A stretch of DNA of 64,000 bases from Salipiger pentaromativorans (GCF_024721115.1 NZ_JAMDHK010000004.1:209862-273861); one strand, 5' to 3'; counted from the stretch's first letter, positions 35,086-46,929 are shown. Numbers and translations: made by a program. The notes: generated from the letters alone by a model not told the origin.

Positions 35086-35109
35086 CGGGCGGGCCTTGGG
35101 GCCCGCCCG
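35086..35109 (-). other. GC-rich hairpin after sucB
   Basis: A perfect 10-bp stem (35086-35095 with 35100-35109) and loop TTGG downstream of the sucB stop. No T-run follows on the minus strand, so it may stabilise sucAB mRNA or attenuate read-through to the next genes. Confidence 0.5.
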
Positions 35110-35152
35110 GCATGTCAGAACGCTGATGGTGGTCGGGGGATTATCCCACCGA

Positions 35153-36673
35153 TCACAGATCCATCAGCAGCCGGCGCGGATCTTCCAGCGCTTCCTTGAC
35201 GCGCACGAGGAAGGTCACGGCGCCCTTGCCGTCGACGATGCGGTGATCGTAGGAGAGCGCCAGATACATCATCGGGCGGATCTTGATCTCGCCGTTGACG
35301 ACCATCGGACGGTCCTGGATCTTGTGCATGCCGAGGATGCCCGATTGCGGCGGGTTCAGGATCGGCGAGGACATCAGCGAGCCGTAGACACCGCCGTTCG
35401 AGATGGTGAAGGTGCCGCCCTGCATCTCGGCCATCGAGAGCTTGCCGTCGCGGGCGCGGCGGCCCTTCTCGGCGATCTCGGCCTCGATCTCGGCAAAGCT
35501 CTTGGCATCGACATCGCGCAGCACCGGCACCACGAGACCCTGCGGGGTGCCCGCGGCGATGCCCATGTGCACGAAGTTCTTGTAGACCACATCGGTGCCG
35601 TCGATCTCGGCGTTCACCTCGGGGACTTCCTTCAGCGCGTGCACGCAGGCCTTGGTGAAGAAGGACATGAAGCCCAGGCGCACGCCGTGCTTCTTCTCGA
35701 AAAGGTCCTTGTACTGGTTCCGCAGCGCCATCACCTCGGTCATGTCCACCTCGTTATAGGTGGTGAGCATGGCGGCGGTGTTCTGCGCGTCCTTGAGGCG
35801 GCGCGCGATGGTCTGGCGCAGGCGGGTCATCTTGACGCGCTCTTCGCGGGCGGCATCCTCGGCGGGTGAGGGGGCGCGCGGCGCGGCGGCGGGCGCGGCA
35901 GCGGCGGCCGGTGCCGATTTCGCGGCGGAGATGGCGGCGGAGACATCTTCTTTCATGATGCGACCGTCCTTGCCGGTGCCCTGCACGGCCTTGGGGTCGA
36001 GACCCGCTTCGGCCATGGCCTTCTTGGCCGAGGGGGCATCCTCGACATCCTTGCCGGACGATGCGGCCGGCGCCGGGGCGGGCGCGGCTGCGGGGGCCGC
36101 GGCAGAGGCGGAGGCGGAGGCACCGCCCGACATCACCGCGAGCTTGCCGCCGGCTTCCACCGTGGCACCCTCTTCTGCGAGGATCTGGGTCAGCACGCCG
36201 GAGGCGGGGGCCGGAACCTCGACCGACACCTTGTCGGTTTCCAGCTCGCAGAGCATCTCGTCCTGGGTCACCTGATCGCCGACCTTCTTGAACCAGGTCG
36301 AAACGGTGGCCTCGGTCACCGATTCACCCAGCGTCGGCACCATCACATCGACGGGCGCGGCATCGCCGGCATCGGTGAGCGTTTCGGGCTTGGTGGCGGA
36401 GGGGCGCAGCTCCACATCCGCCGAACCGGCCTCGCCCGCCGGGGCGATATTGGCCAGAAGCGCATCGACGCCGACCGTATCGCCTTCCTGCGCGACGATG
36501 TCCTCGAGCACGCCTTCGACCGGAGACGGCACCTCGACGGTCACCTTGTCGGTTTCCAGTTCGCAGAGCATCTCGTCCACGTCCACGCTGTCGCCCGGCT
36601 TCTTGAACCAGGTCGCCACCGTTGCCTCGGTCACGGATTCCCCGAGCGTGGGGACTCGCACTTCGGTCGTCAT
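35153..36673 (-). CDS. sucB: Dihydrolipoyllysine succinyltransferase (E2) with two lipoyl domains
   Basis: The E2 core of the 2-oxoglutarate dehydrogenase complex, 506 residues. Two lipoyl domains are visible, each with the [13 protein letters not shown] motif (lysine at about 43 and 147), separated by an Ala/Pro linker. They are followed by the E3-binding domain ([26 protein letters not shown]) and the catalytic domain ending with [20 protein letters not shown], the HxxxD motif. Single-lipoyl E2o is the classic form in enterobacteria. Starts 4 bp after the sucA stop. Confidence 0.95.
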   Translation of the reverse strand: MTTEVRVPTLGESVTEATVATWFKKPGDSVDVDEMLCELETDKVTVEVPSPVEGVLEDIVAQEGDTVGVDALLANIAPAGEAGSADVELRPSATKPETLTDAGDAAPVDVMVPTLGESVTEATVSTWFKKVGDQVTQDEMLCELETDKVSVEVPAPASGVLTQILAEEGATVEAGGKLAVMSGGASASASAAAPAAAPAPAPAASSGKDVEDAPSAKKAMAEAGLDPKAVQGTGKDGRIMKEDVSAAISAAKSAPAAAAAPAAAPRAPSPAEDAAREERVKMTRLRQTIARRLKDAQNTAAMLTTYNEVDMTEVMALRNQYKDLFEKKHGVRLGFMSFFTKACVHALKEVPEVNAEIDGTDVVYKNFVHMGIAAGTPQGLVVPVLRDVDAKSFAEIEAEIAEKGRRARDGKLSMAEMQGGTFTISNGGVYGSLMSSPILNPPQSGILGMHKIQDRPMVVNGEIKIRPMMYLALSYDHRIVDGKGAVTFLVRVKEALEDPRRLLMDL

Positions 36674-36677
36674 TGTC

Positions 36678-39650
36678 TCAGTTCCCTTCGATGCTCAGCG
36701 CCTCGTTCACGAGCGCTTCTTGTTGTGCTTTGTGCTGGCTGGCCAGACCCGTGGCGGGCGAGGCCGAGGTGGCGCGGCCCACGTATCGCGGCCGCTTGTG
36801 GGTGGCGTCGATGCGCCCCAGCACCCATTCGATATTGGGCTCGATGAAGGTCCAGGCGCCCTGGTTCTTGGGCTCTTCCTGGCACCAGATCATCTCGGCG
36901 CCCTTGAAGCGTTCCAGCTCCTTGACCAGCGACAGCGCCGGGAAGGGGTAGAACTGTTCGATCCGCAGAAGATAGACATCGTCGATGCCGCGCGCGTCGC
37001 GCTCTTCCAGCAGGTCGTAATAGACCTTGCCCGCGCACATCACCACGCGCTTGATCTCGGCGTCCGGCTTCAGCTGCGTGTCCGAATGGCCTTTTTCCGC
37101 ATCGTCCCAGAGGACGCGGTGGAAGGAGGAGCCGGTGGTGAAATCCTCGGCATCCGAAACCGCCAGCTTGTGGCGCAGAAGCGATTTCGGCGTCATCAGG
37201 ATCAGAGGCTTGCGGTAGGAGCGGTGAAGCTGACGGCGCAGGATGTGGCAGTAGTTGGCCGGCGTCGAGCAGTTGGCGACGATCCAGTTGTCCTGACCGC
37301 ACATTTGCAGGAAGCGCTCCAGACGGGCGGAGGAGTGCTCCGGTCCCTGGCCCTCGAAGCCGTGCGGCAGCAGGCAGACCAAGCCCGACATCCGCAGCCA
37401 CTTCGATTCACCCGACGAGATGAACTGGTCGAACATGATCTGCGCGCCGTTGGCGAAATCGCCGAACTGGGCCTCCCACAGAACCAGCGCGTTGGGCTCG
37501 GCCAGCGAGTAGCCGTATTCGAAGCCCGACACCGCGTATTCCGAGAGCGCCGAGTCGATGACCTCATAGCGCGCCTGACCTTCGCGGATGTTGTTGAGCG
37601 GGTAGTACCGCTCTTCGTCATCCTGGTTCACGAGACCGGAATGGCGCTGCGAGAAGGTGCCGCGCGTGCTGTCCTGCCCGGCCAGACGCACCGGGTAGCC
37701 CTCGGTCAGCAGCGAGCCGAAGGCGATGCTTTCGGCGGTCGCCCAGTCAAAGCCTTTGCCCTCTTCGAACATCTTCTTGCGGTGTTCGAGGAAGCGGCCC
37801 ACGGTCTTGTGCAGCGGGAAGCCCTCGGGAACGGTGGTCAGGCCCTTGCCGATCTCGGCCAGCGTCTCGGGCTTGATCGCGGTTTCGCCGCGCTGGTAGT
37901 TGCCCTCTTTCTGCTTGTCGAGATGCGACCAGCGGCCATCCAGCCAGTCGGCCTTGTTAGGCTTGTAGGTTTTCCCGGCCTCGAACTCTTCGTTCAGATG
38001 CGCCTGGAACGCGGCCTTCATATCCTCGATTTCGCCTTCGGGGATCAGGCCGTCCTTGACCAGCCGCTCGGTATAGAGCGTCAGCGTGGTTTTCTGCTTC
38101 TTGATGGCCTTGTACATCACCGGGTTGGTGAACATGGGCTCATCGCCTTCGTTGTGACCGAAGCGGCGGTAGCAGAAGATGTCGATGACCACGTCCTTGC
38201 CGAATTTCTGGCGGAACTCGGTGGCCACCTTGGCGGCGTGCACCACGGCCTCCGGGTCGTCGCCGTTGACGTGGAAGATCGGCGCCTCGACCACCAGCGC
38301 GTTGTCGGTGGGGTAGGGCGAGGAGCGCGAGAAGTGCGGCGCGGTGGTAAAGCCGATCTGGTTGTTCACCACGATATGGATCGTGCCGCCGGTGCGGTGA
38401 CCGCGCAGACCCGACAGCGCAAAGCATTCCGCCACGACGCCCTGGCCGGCAAAGGCCGCGTCGCCGTGCAGCAGGATCGGCAGCACCTGTCTGCGCTCGG
38501 TATCGCCGAACTGGTCCTGCTTGGCGCGGACCTTGCCCAGAACCACCGGGTTCACCGCCTCGAGGTGCGAGGGGTTGGCGGTCAGCGACAGGTGCACCTT
38601 GTTGCCGTCGAATTCGCGGTCGGAGGAGGCGCCGAGGTGGTATTTCACATCGCCCGAGCCGTCCACGTCCTCGGGCTTGAACGAGCCGCCCTGGAATTCG
38701 TTGAAGATCGCGCGATAGGGCTTCTGCATCACGTTGGCCAGCACCGAGAGGCGGCCGCGGTGGGGCATGCCCACGACGATTTCCTTGAGGCCGAGATTGC
38801 CGCCGCGCTTGATGATCTGCTCCATCGCGGGGATCAGCGATTCACCGCCATCGAGGCCGAAGCGCTTGGTGCCCATGTATTTCACATGGAGGAATTTCTC
38901 GAAGCCCTCGGCCTCGACCATCTTGTTGAGGATCGCCTTGCGGCCCTCGCGGGTGAATTTCACCTCTTTGCCGTAGCCCTCGATCCGCTCTTTCAGCCAG
39001 GAGGATTCCTCGGGGTTCGAGATATGCATGTATTGCAGCGCGAAGGTGCCGCAATAGGTGCGTTTCAGCACGCCCATGATCTCGCGCAGCGAAGCGATTT
39101 GCAGGCCCAGCACGTTGTCGATGAAGATCGGCCGGTCCATGTCGGCCTCGGTGAAGCCATAGGCCTTCGGGTCGAGCTCGGGATGCGGTTCGCGGCCATG
39201 CAGCGCCAGCGGGTCGAGATCGGCGGCCAGATGGCCCCGGATCCGGTAGGCACGGATGATCATCAGCGCGCGGATCGAATCGAGCACGGCGCGCTTGACC
39301 TGATCGTCGGTGAGGCTCACGCCCTTCTCGGCGGCCTTTTCGGCGATCTTCTTGCCGGCGCCCCTGGCCTCTTTCGGCGGCACGGGCATCGGCCATTCGC
39401 CGGTCAGCGCGGCGGTCAGGTCGTCATTGGGGCTCGGCGGCCAGTCGGCGCGCTCCCACGAGGCGCCTTGGGCCTCTTTCTTGACGCTGGTCTCGTCGTC
39501 GCCGAGCGCGGCAAAGAACTCGGCCCAGGCCGCGTCGACCGCATTGGGGTCCTCGGCATAGCGGGCGTACATCTGTTCGAGATATTCCGCGTTCGCCCCC
39601 TGCATGAAGCTGGAGGCATGGAACTGATCGTTCGGGCTTTGATCCGTCAT
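36678..39650 (-). CDS. sucA: 2-oxoglutarate dehydrogenase E1 component
   Basis: A 990-residue ThDP-dependent E1 that decarboxylates 2-oxoglutarate and transfers succinyl groups to SucB. Landmarks: the N-terminal [56 protein letters not shown] (ThDP Mg site with the NNQIGFTT segment) and the C-terminal YPFP region. Length is typical. AGGA lies about 9 bp upstream of the ATG. It is separated from sucD by 170 bp containing a strong hairpin. Confidence 0.97.
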   Translation of the reverse strand: MTDQSPNDQFHASSFMQGANAEYLEQMYARYAEDPNAVDAAWAEFFAALGDDETSVKKEAQGASWERADWPPSPNDDLTAALTGEWPMPVPPKEARGAGKKIAEKAAEKGVSLTDDQVKRAVLDSIRALMIIRAYRIRGHLAADLDPLALHGREPHPELDPKAYGFTEADMDRPIFIDNVLGLQIASLREIMGVLKRTYCGTFALQYMHISNPEESSWLKERIEGYGKEVKFTREGRKAILNKMVEAEGFEKFLHVKYMGTKRFGLDGGESLIPAMEQIIKRGGNLGLKEIVVGMPHRGRLSVLANVMQKPYRAIFNEFQGGSFKPEDVDGSGDVKYHLGASSDREFDGNKVHLSLTANPSHLEAVNPVVLGKVRAKQDQFGDTERRQVLPILLHGDAAFAGQGVVAECFALSGLRGHRTGGTIHIVVNNQIGFTTAPHFSRSSPYPTDNALVVEAPIFHVNGDDPEAVVHAAKVATEFRQKFGKDVVIDIFCYRRFGHNEGDEPMFTNPVMYKAIKKQKTTLTLYTERLVKDGLIPEGEIEDMKAAFQAHLNEEFEAGKTYKPNKADWLDGRWSHLDKQKEGNYQRGETAIKPETLAEIGKGLTTVPEGFPLHKTVGRFLEHRKKMFEEGKGFDWATAESIAFGSLLTEGYPVRLAGQDSTRGTFSQRHSGLVNQDDEERYYPLNNIREGQARYEVIDSALSEYAVSGFEYGYSLAEPNALVLWEAQFGDFANGAQIMFDQFISSGESKWLRMSGLVCLLPHGFEGQGPEHSSARLERFLQMCGQDNWIVANCSTPANYCHILRRQLHRSYRKPLILMTPKSLLRHKLAVSDAEDFTTGSSFHRVLWDDAEKGHSDTQLKPDAEIKRVVMCAGKVYYDLLEERDARGIDDVYLLRIEQFYPFPALSLVKELERFKGAEMIWCQEEPKNQGAWTFIEPNIEWVLGRIDATHKRPRYVGRATSASPATGLASQHKAQQEALVNEALSIEGN

Positions 39651-39780
39651 CGCGCGTCTTCCTTTCAGACCGATCGGTGAAGCAGCAGGAAAGGGACCTT
39701 GGCCTCAGGGCCCCTTTCGCGATGCTCCTCTTCCGGTTTGCGGGGGGCAAGGCAAGGCCCCGCCCGACCACGAATTCGTG

Positions 39781-39810
39781 TGCGTGGCAGGCAAAACTGC
39801 CTGCCACGCA
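39781..39810 (-). other. Strong hairpin between sucD and sucA
   Basis: A perfect 13-bp stem (39781-39793 with 39798-39810) with loop AAAC, in the sucD-sucA gap, 10 bp after the sucD stop on the minus strand. It could terminate, attenuate or protect sucCD mRNA. The core GGCAGGCA/TGCCTGCC resembles other palindromes in the window. Confidence 0.65.
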
Positions 39811-39820
39811 AGGATATAGC

Positions 39821-40705
39821 TCAACCCTTGATCGCTGCCATGACGGCTTCGCCCAGCGTTGCGGGGCTATCGGCCACCACGATGCCGGCGGATTTCATCG
39901 CTTCGATCTTCGACTCCGCGTCGCCCTTGCCACCGGCGACGATGGCGCCCGCGTGGCCCATGCGGCGGCCCGGAGGGGCGGTGCGGCCGGCGATGAAACC
40001 GGCGGTCGGTTTCCAGCGGCCCTTTTTCTTCTGCTCGGCGAGGAAAGCGGCGGCTTCCTCTTCGGCGGAGCCGCCGATTTCACCGATCATGATGATCGCT
40101 TCGGTCTCGTCGTCGTCGAGGAACATGTCCAGCACGTCGATATGCTCGGTGCCCTTGATCGGGTCGCCGCCGATGCCCACGGCCGAGGACTGGCCAAGGC
40201 CCAGATCGGTGGTCTGCTTCACGGCCTCATAGGTCAGCGTGCCCGAGCGGGACACGACGCCCACCTTGCCGCGCTTGTGGATGTGGCCGGGCATGATGCC
40301 GATCTTGCAGGCGTCCGGCGTGATGACACCGGGGCAGTTCGGGCCGATCAGCCGCGAGCCGGAATCGACGAGGGCGCGCTTCACGGTCATCATGTCGAGG
40401 ACGGGGATGCCCTCGGTGATGCAGATGATCAGCTCGACCTTGGCGTCGATGGCTTCGAGGATCGAATCCGCGGCGAAGGGCGGCGGAACGTAGATCACCG
40501 AGGCATTGGCACCGGTCACATGCACGGCCTCGTGGACCGAGTTGAAGACCGGCAGGCCGAGATGCTCGGTGCCGCCTTTGCCGGGGGTCACGCCGCCGAC
40601 CATCTTGGTGCCGTAGGCGATGGCCTGTTCGGAGTGGAAGGTGCCCTGCGAGCCGGTGAAGCCCTGACAGATGACTTTGGTATTTGCGTCTACGAGGACA
40701 GCCAT
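39821..40705 (-). CDS. sucD: Succinyl-CoA synthetase alpha subunit
   Basis: A 294-residue subunit carrying the phosphorylated active-site histidine ([12 protein letters not shown]) and the CoA-binding Rossmann fold ([20 protein letters not shown]). With SucC it converts succinyl-CoA to succinate with nucleotide triphosphate formation. A small membrane-protein gene separates it from sucC, which is unusual. Confidence 0.97.
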   Translation of the reverse strand: MAVLVDANTKVICQGFTGSQGTFHSEQAIAYGTKMVGGVTPGKGGTEHLGLPVFNSVHEAVHVTGANASVIYVPPPFAADSILEAIDAKVELIICITEGIPVLDMMTVKRALVDSGSRLIGPNCPGVITPDACKIGIMPGHIHKRGKVGVVSRSGTLTYEAVKQTTDLGLGQSSAVGIGGDPIKGTEHIDVLDMFLDDDETEAIIMIGEIGGSAEEEAAAFLAEQKKKGRWKPTAGFIAGRTAPPGRRMGHAGAIVAGGKGDAESKIEAMKSAGIVVADSPATLGEAVMAAIKG

Positions 40706-40714
40706 TGCGGCCTC

Positions 40715-41074
40715 CTATTTTGCAGTTTCAAGTTTCGAAGCGGCGCGTTTGCGGGCTTCGATCCATAATCTGATGCTCAGGCCCAGCACGCTGATCGCGC
40801 CGGTCGCCAGAAAGGCGTGCATTCCGAAAAGCAGGGCCACCGCGCCGATGCCCCCCGGTCCGTCGACCTCGCCCGTGGCGAGACCCTGCCGGATCGGAAA
40901 GGTGACGCGCTGCCAGACCTGCCAGAGCAGAGCCAGAGCGGCGATAGAAGAGAACGGGATCGAGACGCGCGTCGCCTTCGCAAGCAGAGCGGCCAGAATC
41001 ATGAGTACGCCGGCGGACACTGCGCCCGCAATCGCGCCCAGACAGACCGCTATGCCATAGATGAAGACCAACAC
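40715..41074 (-). CDS. Small membrane protein between sucC and sucD
   Basis: A 119-residue protein with about three hydrophobic helices (about 2-34, 42-55 weak, 76-105) and a basic C-terminus. It has no match I recognise. The frame opens with GTG (41072-41074), 12 bp after the sucC stop, and it ends 9 bp before the sucD start, so it is expressed in the succinyl-CoA synthetase operon. The codon pattern looks like a real gene (strong GC3). Function unknown. Confidence 0.65.
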   Translation of the reverse strand: MLVFIYGIAVCLGAIAGAVSAGVLMILAALLAKATRVSIPFSSIAALALLWQVWQRVTFPIRQGLATGEVDGPGGIGAVALLFGMHAFLATGAISVLGLSIRLWIEARKRAASKLETAK

Positions 41075-41086
41075 GCACGGAGTCTC

Positions 41087-42280
41087 TTAGCCCTTCACAG
41101 CCTTCACGATCTTCTCGGCGCCATCGGCGAGGTTGTCGGCGGCGATCACGTCCAGACCGGACTCGTTGATGATCTTCTTGCCGAGATCCACGTTGGTGCC
41201 TTCGAGACGCACGACCAGCGGAACCTGGAGGCCGACCTCTTTCACCGCGGCGATCACGCCCTCGGCGATCACGTCGCAGCGCATGATGCCGCCGAAGATG
41301 TTCACCAGGATGCCTTTGACGTTCTCGTCCGAGGTGATGATCTTGAACGCCTCGGTCACCTTCTCCTTGGTCGCGCCGCCGCCCACGTCGAGGAAGTTGG
41401 CCGGTTCCGCACCGTAGAGCTTGATGATGTCCATGGTCGCCATGGCCAGGCCCGCGCCGTTCACCATGCAGCCGATCTCACCGTCGAGCGCGATGTAGTT
41501 CAGGTCGTGCTGGGAGGCGGCGAGTTCCTTGGGGTCTTCCTCGGTCTCGTCGCGCAGGCCGACGATGTCGGGGTGACGGTAAAGCGCGTTGCTGTCGAAC
41601 CCGGCCTTGCAGTCGAGGCACTTGATCTCGCCGTCGGTGGTCAGGATCAGCGGGTTGATCTCCAGCATCTCCATGTCTTTCTCGACGAACATCCGGTAGA
41701 GGTTGCCGATCAGGTTGGAACACTGGCGGACGGCCTTGCCTTCCAGACCCAGCGCAAAGGCGACGCGGCGGCCGTGGAAGCCCTGGTAGCCGACAGCGGG
41801 GTCGATGGAGAAGGAGAGGATTTTCTCAGGCGTCGAGGCCGCGACCTCTTCGATGTCCATGCCGCCCTCGGTCGAGCAGACGATGGAGATGCGGCTGGAC
41901 TGACGGTCCACCAGCAGGGCGAGGTAGAATTCGGAGGTGATGTCCGAGCCGTCCTCGATATAGATGCGGTTCACCTGCTTGCCGGCGGGGCCGGTCTGGT
42001 GCGTCACCAGCGTGTGGCCGAGCATGCGATTGGCTTCCTCGGCGGCTTCTTCCACCGATTTGGCCAGGCGCACACCGCCTTTTTCACCGGCTTCCGATTC
42101 CTTGAAGGAGCCCTTGCCGCGGCCGCCTGCATGGATCTGAGCCTTGACCACCCAGAGCGGGCCGTCGAGCTCGCCCGCTGCGGTCTTGGCGTCGTTGGCG
42201 GTCAGAACGATACGACCGTCCGAGACCGGGCAGCCATAGTCGCGCAGAAGCGCCTTCGCCTGATATTCATGGATGTTCAT
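41087..42280 (-). CDS. sucC: Succinyl-CoA synthetase beta subunit
   Basis: A 397-residue ATP-grasp subunit. Begins [22 protein letters not shown], then [46 protein letters not shown] (grip/metal) and [17 protein letters not shown] near the end. Length equals E. coli-type SucC. The longer frame to 42331 lacks support; similarity starts at 42280. First gene of the sucCD-AB-lpd cluster, preceded by the paired TGTGATCACA palindromes. Confidence 0.97.
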   Translation of the reverse strand: MNIHEYQAKALLRDYGCPVSDGRIVLTANDAKTAAGELDGPLWVVKAQIHAGGRGKGSFKESEAGEKGGVRLAKSVEEAAEEANRMLGHTLVTHQTGPAGKQVNRIYIEDGSDITSEFYLALLVDRQSSRISIVCSTEGGMDIEEVAASTPEKILSFSIDPAVGYQGFHGRRVAFALGLEGKAVRQCSNLIGNLYRMFVEKDMEMLEINPLILTTDGEIKCLDCKAGFDSNALYRHPDIVGLRDETEEDPKELAASQHDLNYIALDGEIGCMVNGAGLAMATMDIIKLYGAEPANFLDVGGGATKEKVTEAFKIITSDENVKGILVNIFGGIMRCDVIAEGVIAAVKEVGLQVPLVVRLEGTNVDLGKKIINESGLDVIAADNLADGAEKIVKAVKG

Positions 42281-42550
42281 GAAAGAATCTTCCCGTCTTG
42301 CTGCGATTTCGTTGCCGGTATACCCATGCATAGCGGCCTGCGTTAAACGAAATATCGCGAGGTCCCTCGAATTGCGAGGAAATTCTGCCTTTTGTGATCA
42401 CGCTTTTCGGAGCTGTGATCACAAAATCAAATCGTGTTTGTCTGATGTTAGCGGCGTCACGGAAGAATCACCGTTCCGCTGCGCTTCGGCCCCACCGTTT
42501 GGTGCATGGCGGAGGGCGGGAACGAAGGAAAAACGGGCGGAGGGCGCTGC
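42281..42550. promoter_or_regulatory. Divergent region between sucC and the glycosyltransferase gene
   Basis: 270 bp with no gene, AT-rich in 42300-42460. It carries the paired GTGATCAC operator (42390-42426). A -10/-35 pair for sucC is not obvious. Confidence 0.5.
42390..42426. promoter_or_regulatory. Paired TGTGATCAC palindromes upstream of sucC
   Basis: Two copies, TGTGATCACG (42393-42402) and TGTGATCACA (42414-42423), with centres 21 bp apart. They lie within a 12-bp inverted repeat (TTTTGTGATCAC and GTGATCACAAAA) separated by 13 bp. Almost the same arrangement lies before sdhC (48560-48589). Confidence 0.7.
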
Positions 42551-43603
42551 GTGGACTATCTCGAGAGATCGGGACCGGACCGGATAGACCGGGAGGCGGT
42601 GCCGGTGGTGGCGCTGGTGCACAACGAGGCGAATATCCTGCCGGCGTTCCTGGCGCATTATCGCGGTCTGGGCCGGGTCACCTTTCTGATCGTCGACGAC
42701 CGCTCGACCGATGGCACGGCCGCGCTTTTGGCGGCGCAGCCGGATGTCACGGTTTTCCGTCCGGTCGAGGGGTCGAGCTATCGTGCGCACAAGGCGCTGT
42801 GGCGGTCGCAGCTTCTGGATCGCTATGCGGATGGGCGCTGGTGTCTGGTGCCCGATCTCGACGAGCATTTCGTCTTCGCGGGCCAGCCCGGGCTGTCGCT
42901 GGAGGGCTATATCGCAGCGCTCGAAGGCGAGGGGGCGCAGGCGGTGGCGACGCTGATGATCGACATGTATGACGACCGGCCGCTGGGCGAGCACATCTTT
43001 CCGGACGGTCAGGGGCGCAGCCTGACTGAGAGCTTTCCCTATTTCGATGGCCCGGCGCCGTTCCCCGAAGGCTATGCCCTGCGCCCGGTGACGCGCGCGA
43101 CGCTGAAACGGTTTCCGACGCCGCCGGTGGCCTTTGTCGGCGGGGCCCGGCACCGTCTGTTCTATCCGCGACCCACCCCGTCCGGTCCGGTCTCGCGCTG
43201 GGTCGCGTCGCATCGGTTCGGTTTTGACGGGGCGGTGAATGCCCGGCCGGGGCGGCTGGCGCGTTCGGTGGCGAAACGGCTCTTCGCGGGCACGCTGAAC
43301 TGCACGAAGCTGGGGCTGCTGCGCTGGCGGCGGGGCTGGCAGTTCAACGGCGGCGCGCACAAGCTGGATGCGGCGATCCCGATGTCCGAGAGCATCGCGG
43401 CCTTTCTGCATTACCCCTTCACCCGCGGGCGCGAGGGGATCGAATATATCGCGAAACGGGGGCAGCACGCCGATGGTTCGGGCCATTACAAGCGGTTGCT
43501 GGATGGGGAGGGGCTGGCGCAGTCGCCGGTCTATGCCGGATCCAAGCGCTATACCGGGCCCGAGGCGCTGGCCGGGCTGATCCGGGGCGTGCCGGGGCGC
43601 TAG
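42551..43603 (+). CDS. Glycosyltransferase family 2-like protein
   Basis: A 350-residue protein with VPVVALVHNEANILPAFLAHYR, the nucleotide-binding LIVDDRSTDGTAALLAAQ block and the PDLDEHFVFAG segment (DxD-like), as in GT2-type (Glyco_tranf_2_4) enzymes that act on cell-surface glycans. The start is taken as GTG 42551 because GGAGGG lies 6 bp upstream; an in-frame ATG at 42506 has no ribosome site. Acceptor and donor sugars are unknown. It converges with mdh. Confidence 0.8.
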   Translation: MDYLERSGPDRIDREAVPVVALVHNEANILPAFLAHYRGLGRVTFLIVDDRSTDGTAALLAAQPDVTVFRPVEGSSYRAHKALWRSQLLDRYADGRWCLVPDLDEHFVFAGQPGLSLEGYIAALEGEGAQAVATLMIDMYDDRPLGEHIFPDGQGRSLTESFPYFDGPAPFPEGYALRPVTRATLKRFPTPPVAFVGGARHRLFYPRPTPSGPVSRWVASHRFGFDGAVNARPGRLARSVAKRLFAGTLNCTKLGLLRWRRGWQFNGGAHKLDAAIPMSESIAAFLHYPFTRGREGIEYIAKRGQHADGSGHYKRLLDGEGLAQSPVYAGSKRYTGPEALAGLIRGVPGR

Positions 43604-43615
43604 GCGCGCCCCGGC
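43591..43615. terminator. Bidirectional hairpin between the glycosyltransferase gene and mdh
   Basis: A perfect 10-bp GC stem (43591-43600 with 43606-43615) and loop TAGGC. It includes the stop codon of the plus-strand gene and lies 9 bp past the mdh stop. No T-run follows, so it is a tentative terminator. Confidence 0.4.
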
Positions 43616-43623
43616 GAAAGCTC

Positions 43624-44607
<984 letters not shown>

Positions 44608-44858
44608 TCATGAATTCCGCCGCTTGCGTAAGGGTTTGCCCGGGCGCGCGCAAGGGCGCTGCGGGGCAGCGATGCGCGGGGGCGCCGGGGGGCAGGCGGA
44701 AATGATGGCGCTAAAGACAAGAAAATCGAGAGCTTAGCCCACGCCGGGCCCGGCGATGCGCGGGATCTGTTTTCAGCCCGCCAAAGGCGGGTGGGCGGGG
44801 GCCGGATCCGCAAATCCGCCGCTTGTGCGGCGGGGCTGTCGATTCTCGCGGTGGCCGG

Positions 44859-45176
44859 TCAGGCATCGCTTTCGGGGGCGGGAAGCGCCTCGGCCAGCGG
44901 CTCGAACGCCTGACCGCTGGCGACCAGACAGGTCAGCCCCGCCGGAGAGGTGACGGTGATCGTCCAGGTGCCGGTCTCGGCCGAGGCGAACACCTCCATC
45001 ACCGCGTTGTTGCTGCCCAGCCCGATGCTCTGCCGCGTTTCGCCGTATTTCGAGGCCAGCTTCTCGATCACCTGCGCGCGGGGGGCACAGGTCGCGGTCT
45101 GCGCGCGGGCCTGCCCCGCGGGCACCGCCCCCAAACAGGCCACCAAACCCGCCATGACTGCCATCGTCCGTTTCAT
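44859..45176 (-). CDS. Small secreted hypothetical protein
   Basis: 105 residues with signal peptide MKRTMAVMAGLVACLGAVPAGQARAQ. The mature part carries two cysteines (CAPRAQVIEKLASKYGETR and LTCLVASG) and reads GTWTITVTSPAGLTC, which suggests a small periplasmic domain. I do not recognise the family. The ATG at 45176 is preceded by AAAGGG-like sequence; the longer frame contains basic non-conserved residues. It is divergent from mcl2. Confidence 0.7.
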   Translation of the reverse strand: MKRTMAVMAGLVACLGAVPAGQARAQTATCAPRAQVIEKLASKYGETRQSIGLGSNNAVMEVFASAETGTWTITVTSPAGLTCLVASGQAFEPLAEALPAPESDA

Positions 45177-45483
45177 CGCTTTGCCCTTTCGGCTGTCGCG
45201 CCAGGAGGTCGCGCGGGCTTTGCCGCGCCTCCCGCGCCGGTCGTGCCCTCGGCTCTGGGTTGGCTTCGCTCCCCGGGGATGCGAACGCAGGTCCGAACCC
45301 CTGTCAAAAGCCTGCGGAGAAAACCCAAAGGATTGGTTAAGGCACCGGGACAGCCGTGCCGGTCGCGCCGGAAACGCGTCGGAAACCGGCTTTTTTCTGC
45401 GACGCGGCGCTTCTCCTCTTGCACTTTTCGCAAAAAACTGGCCTCTACCGCGCAACATTATTTCTTCGAAACGGAGGAGACTC
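45177..45483. promoter_or_regulatory. Intergenic region upstream of mcl2
   Basis: 307 bp between divergent genes. It shows no clear ORF or motif. The only obvious signal is the ACGGAGGAG ribosome site at 45470-45478 before mcl2. Confidence 0.3.
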
Positions 45484-46335
45484 ATGGATCTCACGATGCG
45501 CCCCTACCGCTCGGTGCTCTATATTCCCGGTTCCAAGGACCGTGCTCTGGACAAGGCGCGCGGCCTGCCGGTGGATGCGATCATCTTCGATCTCGAAGAC
45601 GCGGTCTCGCCCGGCGAAAAGCCCGCGGCGCGTGCCACCCTGGCCGCTGCGCTGGCGCAGGGCGGCTATGGCAAGCGGACCAAGATCGTGCGGATCAACG
45701 GGTTCGACACCGAATGGGGCGAGGCCGATGCCAAGGCCGCCAACGATATGGACTGCGACGCGGTGCTGCTGCCCAAGGTGGAAAGTACCGATCAACTCGA
45801 CGCGCTGGCCAGGCTGACGGACAAGCCGCTCTGGGCGATGATGGAGACGCCCAAGGGCATGCTCAATGCCGCCAGTATCGGCGCGCATCCACAGCTCATG
45901 GGCATGGTGATGGGCACCAACGATCTGGCCAAGGAGCTGAACTCGCGCTTCCGCGCCGACCGGCTGCCGATGATGGCCTCGCTGGGCATGTGCCTGCTGG
46001 CAGCCAAGGCCACCGGCTGCGTGATCGTCGACGGCGTCTATAACGCCTTCAAGGACGACGCGGGGCTCAAGGCGGAATGCGATCAGGGCCGCGACATGGG
46101 TTTTGACGGCAAGACGCTGATTCACCCCGCGCAGGTCGAGATCACCAACGCCGCCTTTGCGCCGACCGAAGCCGAAATCGAGCTGGCCAAGCGCCAGATC
46201 GCCGCCTTTGAAGAGGCCGAGAAGGCCGGGCAGGGCGTTGCCGTGGTCGATGGCAAGATCGTCGAGAATCTGCATGTGGCGACCGCGCAAAGCCTGCTGG
46301 CCAAGGCGGATGCCATTGCCGCGCTGAGCGAATAA
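45484..46335 (+). CDS. mcl2: (3S)-malyl-CoA thioesterase, CitE/HpcH family
   Basis: A 283-residue TIM-barrel protein of the CitE family. MRPYRSVLYIPGSKDRALDKARGLPVDAIIFDLEDAVSPGEK is the CoA- and Mg-binding start; LLPKVESTDQLD and MMETPKGMLNAASIG supply metal residues. It is shorter and different in the start motif from malyl-CoA lyase Mcl1, and fits Mcl2 of Rhodobacter sphaeroides, which hydrolyses malyl-CoA made from acetyl-CoA and glyoxylate. Location near mch and sdh supports this. A plain citrate-lyase-beta-like activity cannot be excluded. Confidence 0.82.
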   Translation: MDLTMRPYRSVLYIPGSKDRALDKARGLPVDAIIFDLEDAVSPGEKPAARATLAAALAQGGYGKRTKIVRINGFDTEWGEADAKAANDMDCDAVLLPKVESTDQLDALARLTDKPLWAMMETPKGMLNAASIGAHPQLMGMVMGTNDLAKELNSRFRADRLPMMASLGMCLLAAKATGCVIVDGVYNAFKDDAGLKAECDQGRDMGFDGKTLIHPAQVEITNAAFAPTEAEIELAKRQIAAFEEAEKAGQGVAVVDGKIVENLHVATAQSLLAKADAIAALSE

Positions 46336-46383
46336 AGGCAGTCTGGCCGGGTATCGACACGCAAGGCACCAAAGGAGTTCTTT

Positions 46384-46929
46384 ATGGTCCTGCTGATCCT
46401 CGGCGTGCTGCTCTGGGCGGGCGCGCATCTGTTCAAACGGGCCGCGCCCGCGCAGCGCGCGGCGCTTGGCGACAAGGGCAGGGGCGCCGTTGCGCTGGCG
46501 CTGCTCGTCTCCGTCCTGCTGATGATCTTCGGCTATCGCATGGCCGATGGCGCGGCGTTCTGGGGCCGGGATCCGGCAACGGTGGGCATCAACAATCTGC
46601 TGATGCTGGCGGCGCTCTATTTCACCTCGCCTGGGCCGAAGAAAGGCGCGCTGTTCTACCGGATGCGCCACCCGATGCTGACCGGGTTCCTGCTCTGGAC
46701 GGTGGCGCATCTGCTGGTCAACGGCGACGTGCCGAGCTTTGTGCTGTTCGGCGGGCTGGGGCTCTGGGCCATTGTCGAGATGGGGGTCATCAACCGCGCC
46801 GAACCGGACTGGACCCCGCCGGAAAAGGGGCCGATCCGGAAAGACCTGATCTTTCTGGCCGCCAGCCTTGTCCTGCTTTTCGTCATTGGCTGGGTGCACA
46901 CCTGGCTTGGCTACCCCACCTTCGGATAA
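46384..46929 (+). CDS. NnrU-family membrane protein
   Basis: A 181-residue protein with about five transmembrane helices and the NnrU signature RHPMLTGFLLWTVAHLLVNGD. NnrU-type proteins were first noted near nitric-oxide reduction genes and resemble steroid-reductase/methyltransferase membrane folds; the reaction is unknown. The gene lies 48 bp after mcl2. Its TAA overlaps an in-frame alternative ATG of the DUF1737 gene. Confidence 0.85.
   Translation: MVLLILGVLLWAGAHLFKRAAPAQRAALGDKGRGAVALALLVSVLLMIFGYRMADGAAFWGRDPATVGINNLLMLAALYFTSPGPKKGALFYRMRHPMLTGFLLWTVAHLLVNGDVPSFVLFGGLGLWAIVEMGVINRAEPDWTPPEKGPIRKDLIFLAASLVLLFVIGWVHTWLGYPTFG

Noticed and set aside
36288-39680. 1130-codon open frame on the plus strand opposite sucA
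   Set aside because: It is an antisense shadow of the high-GC sucA gene. Its translation is low-complexity and matches no family, while sucA on the minus strand is complete.
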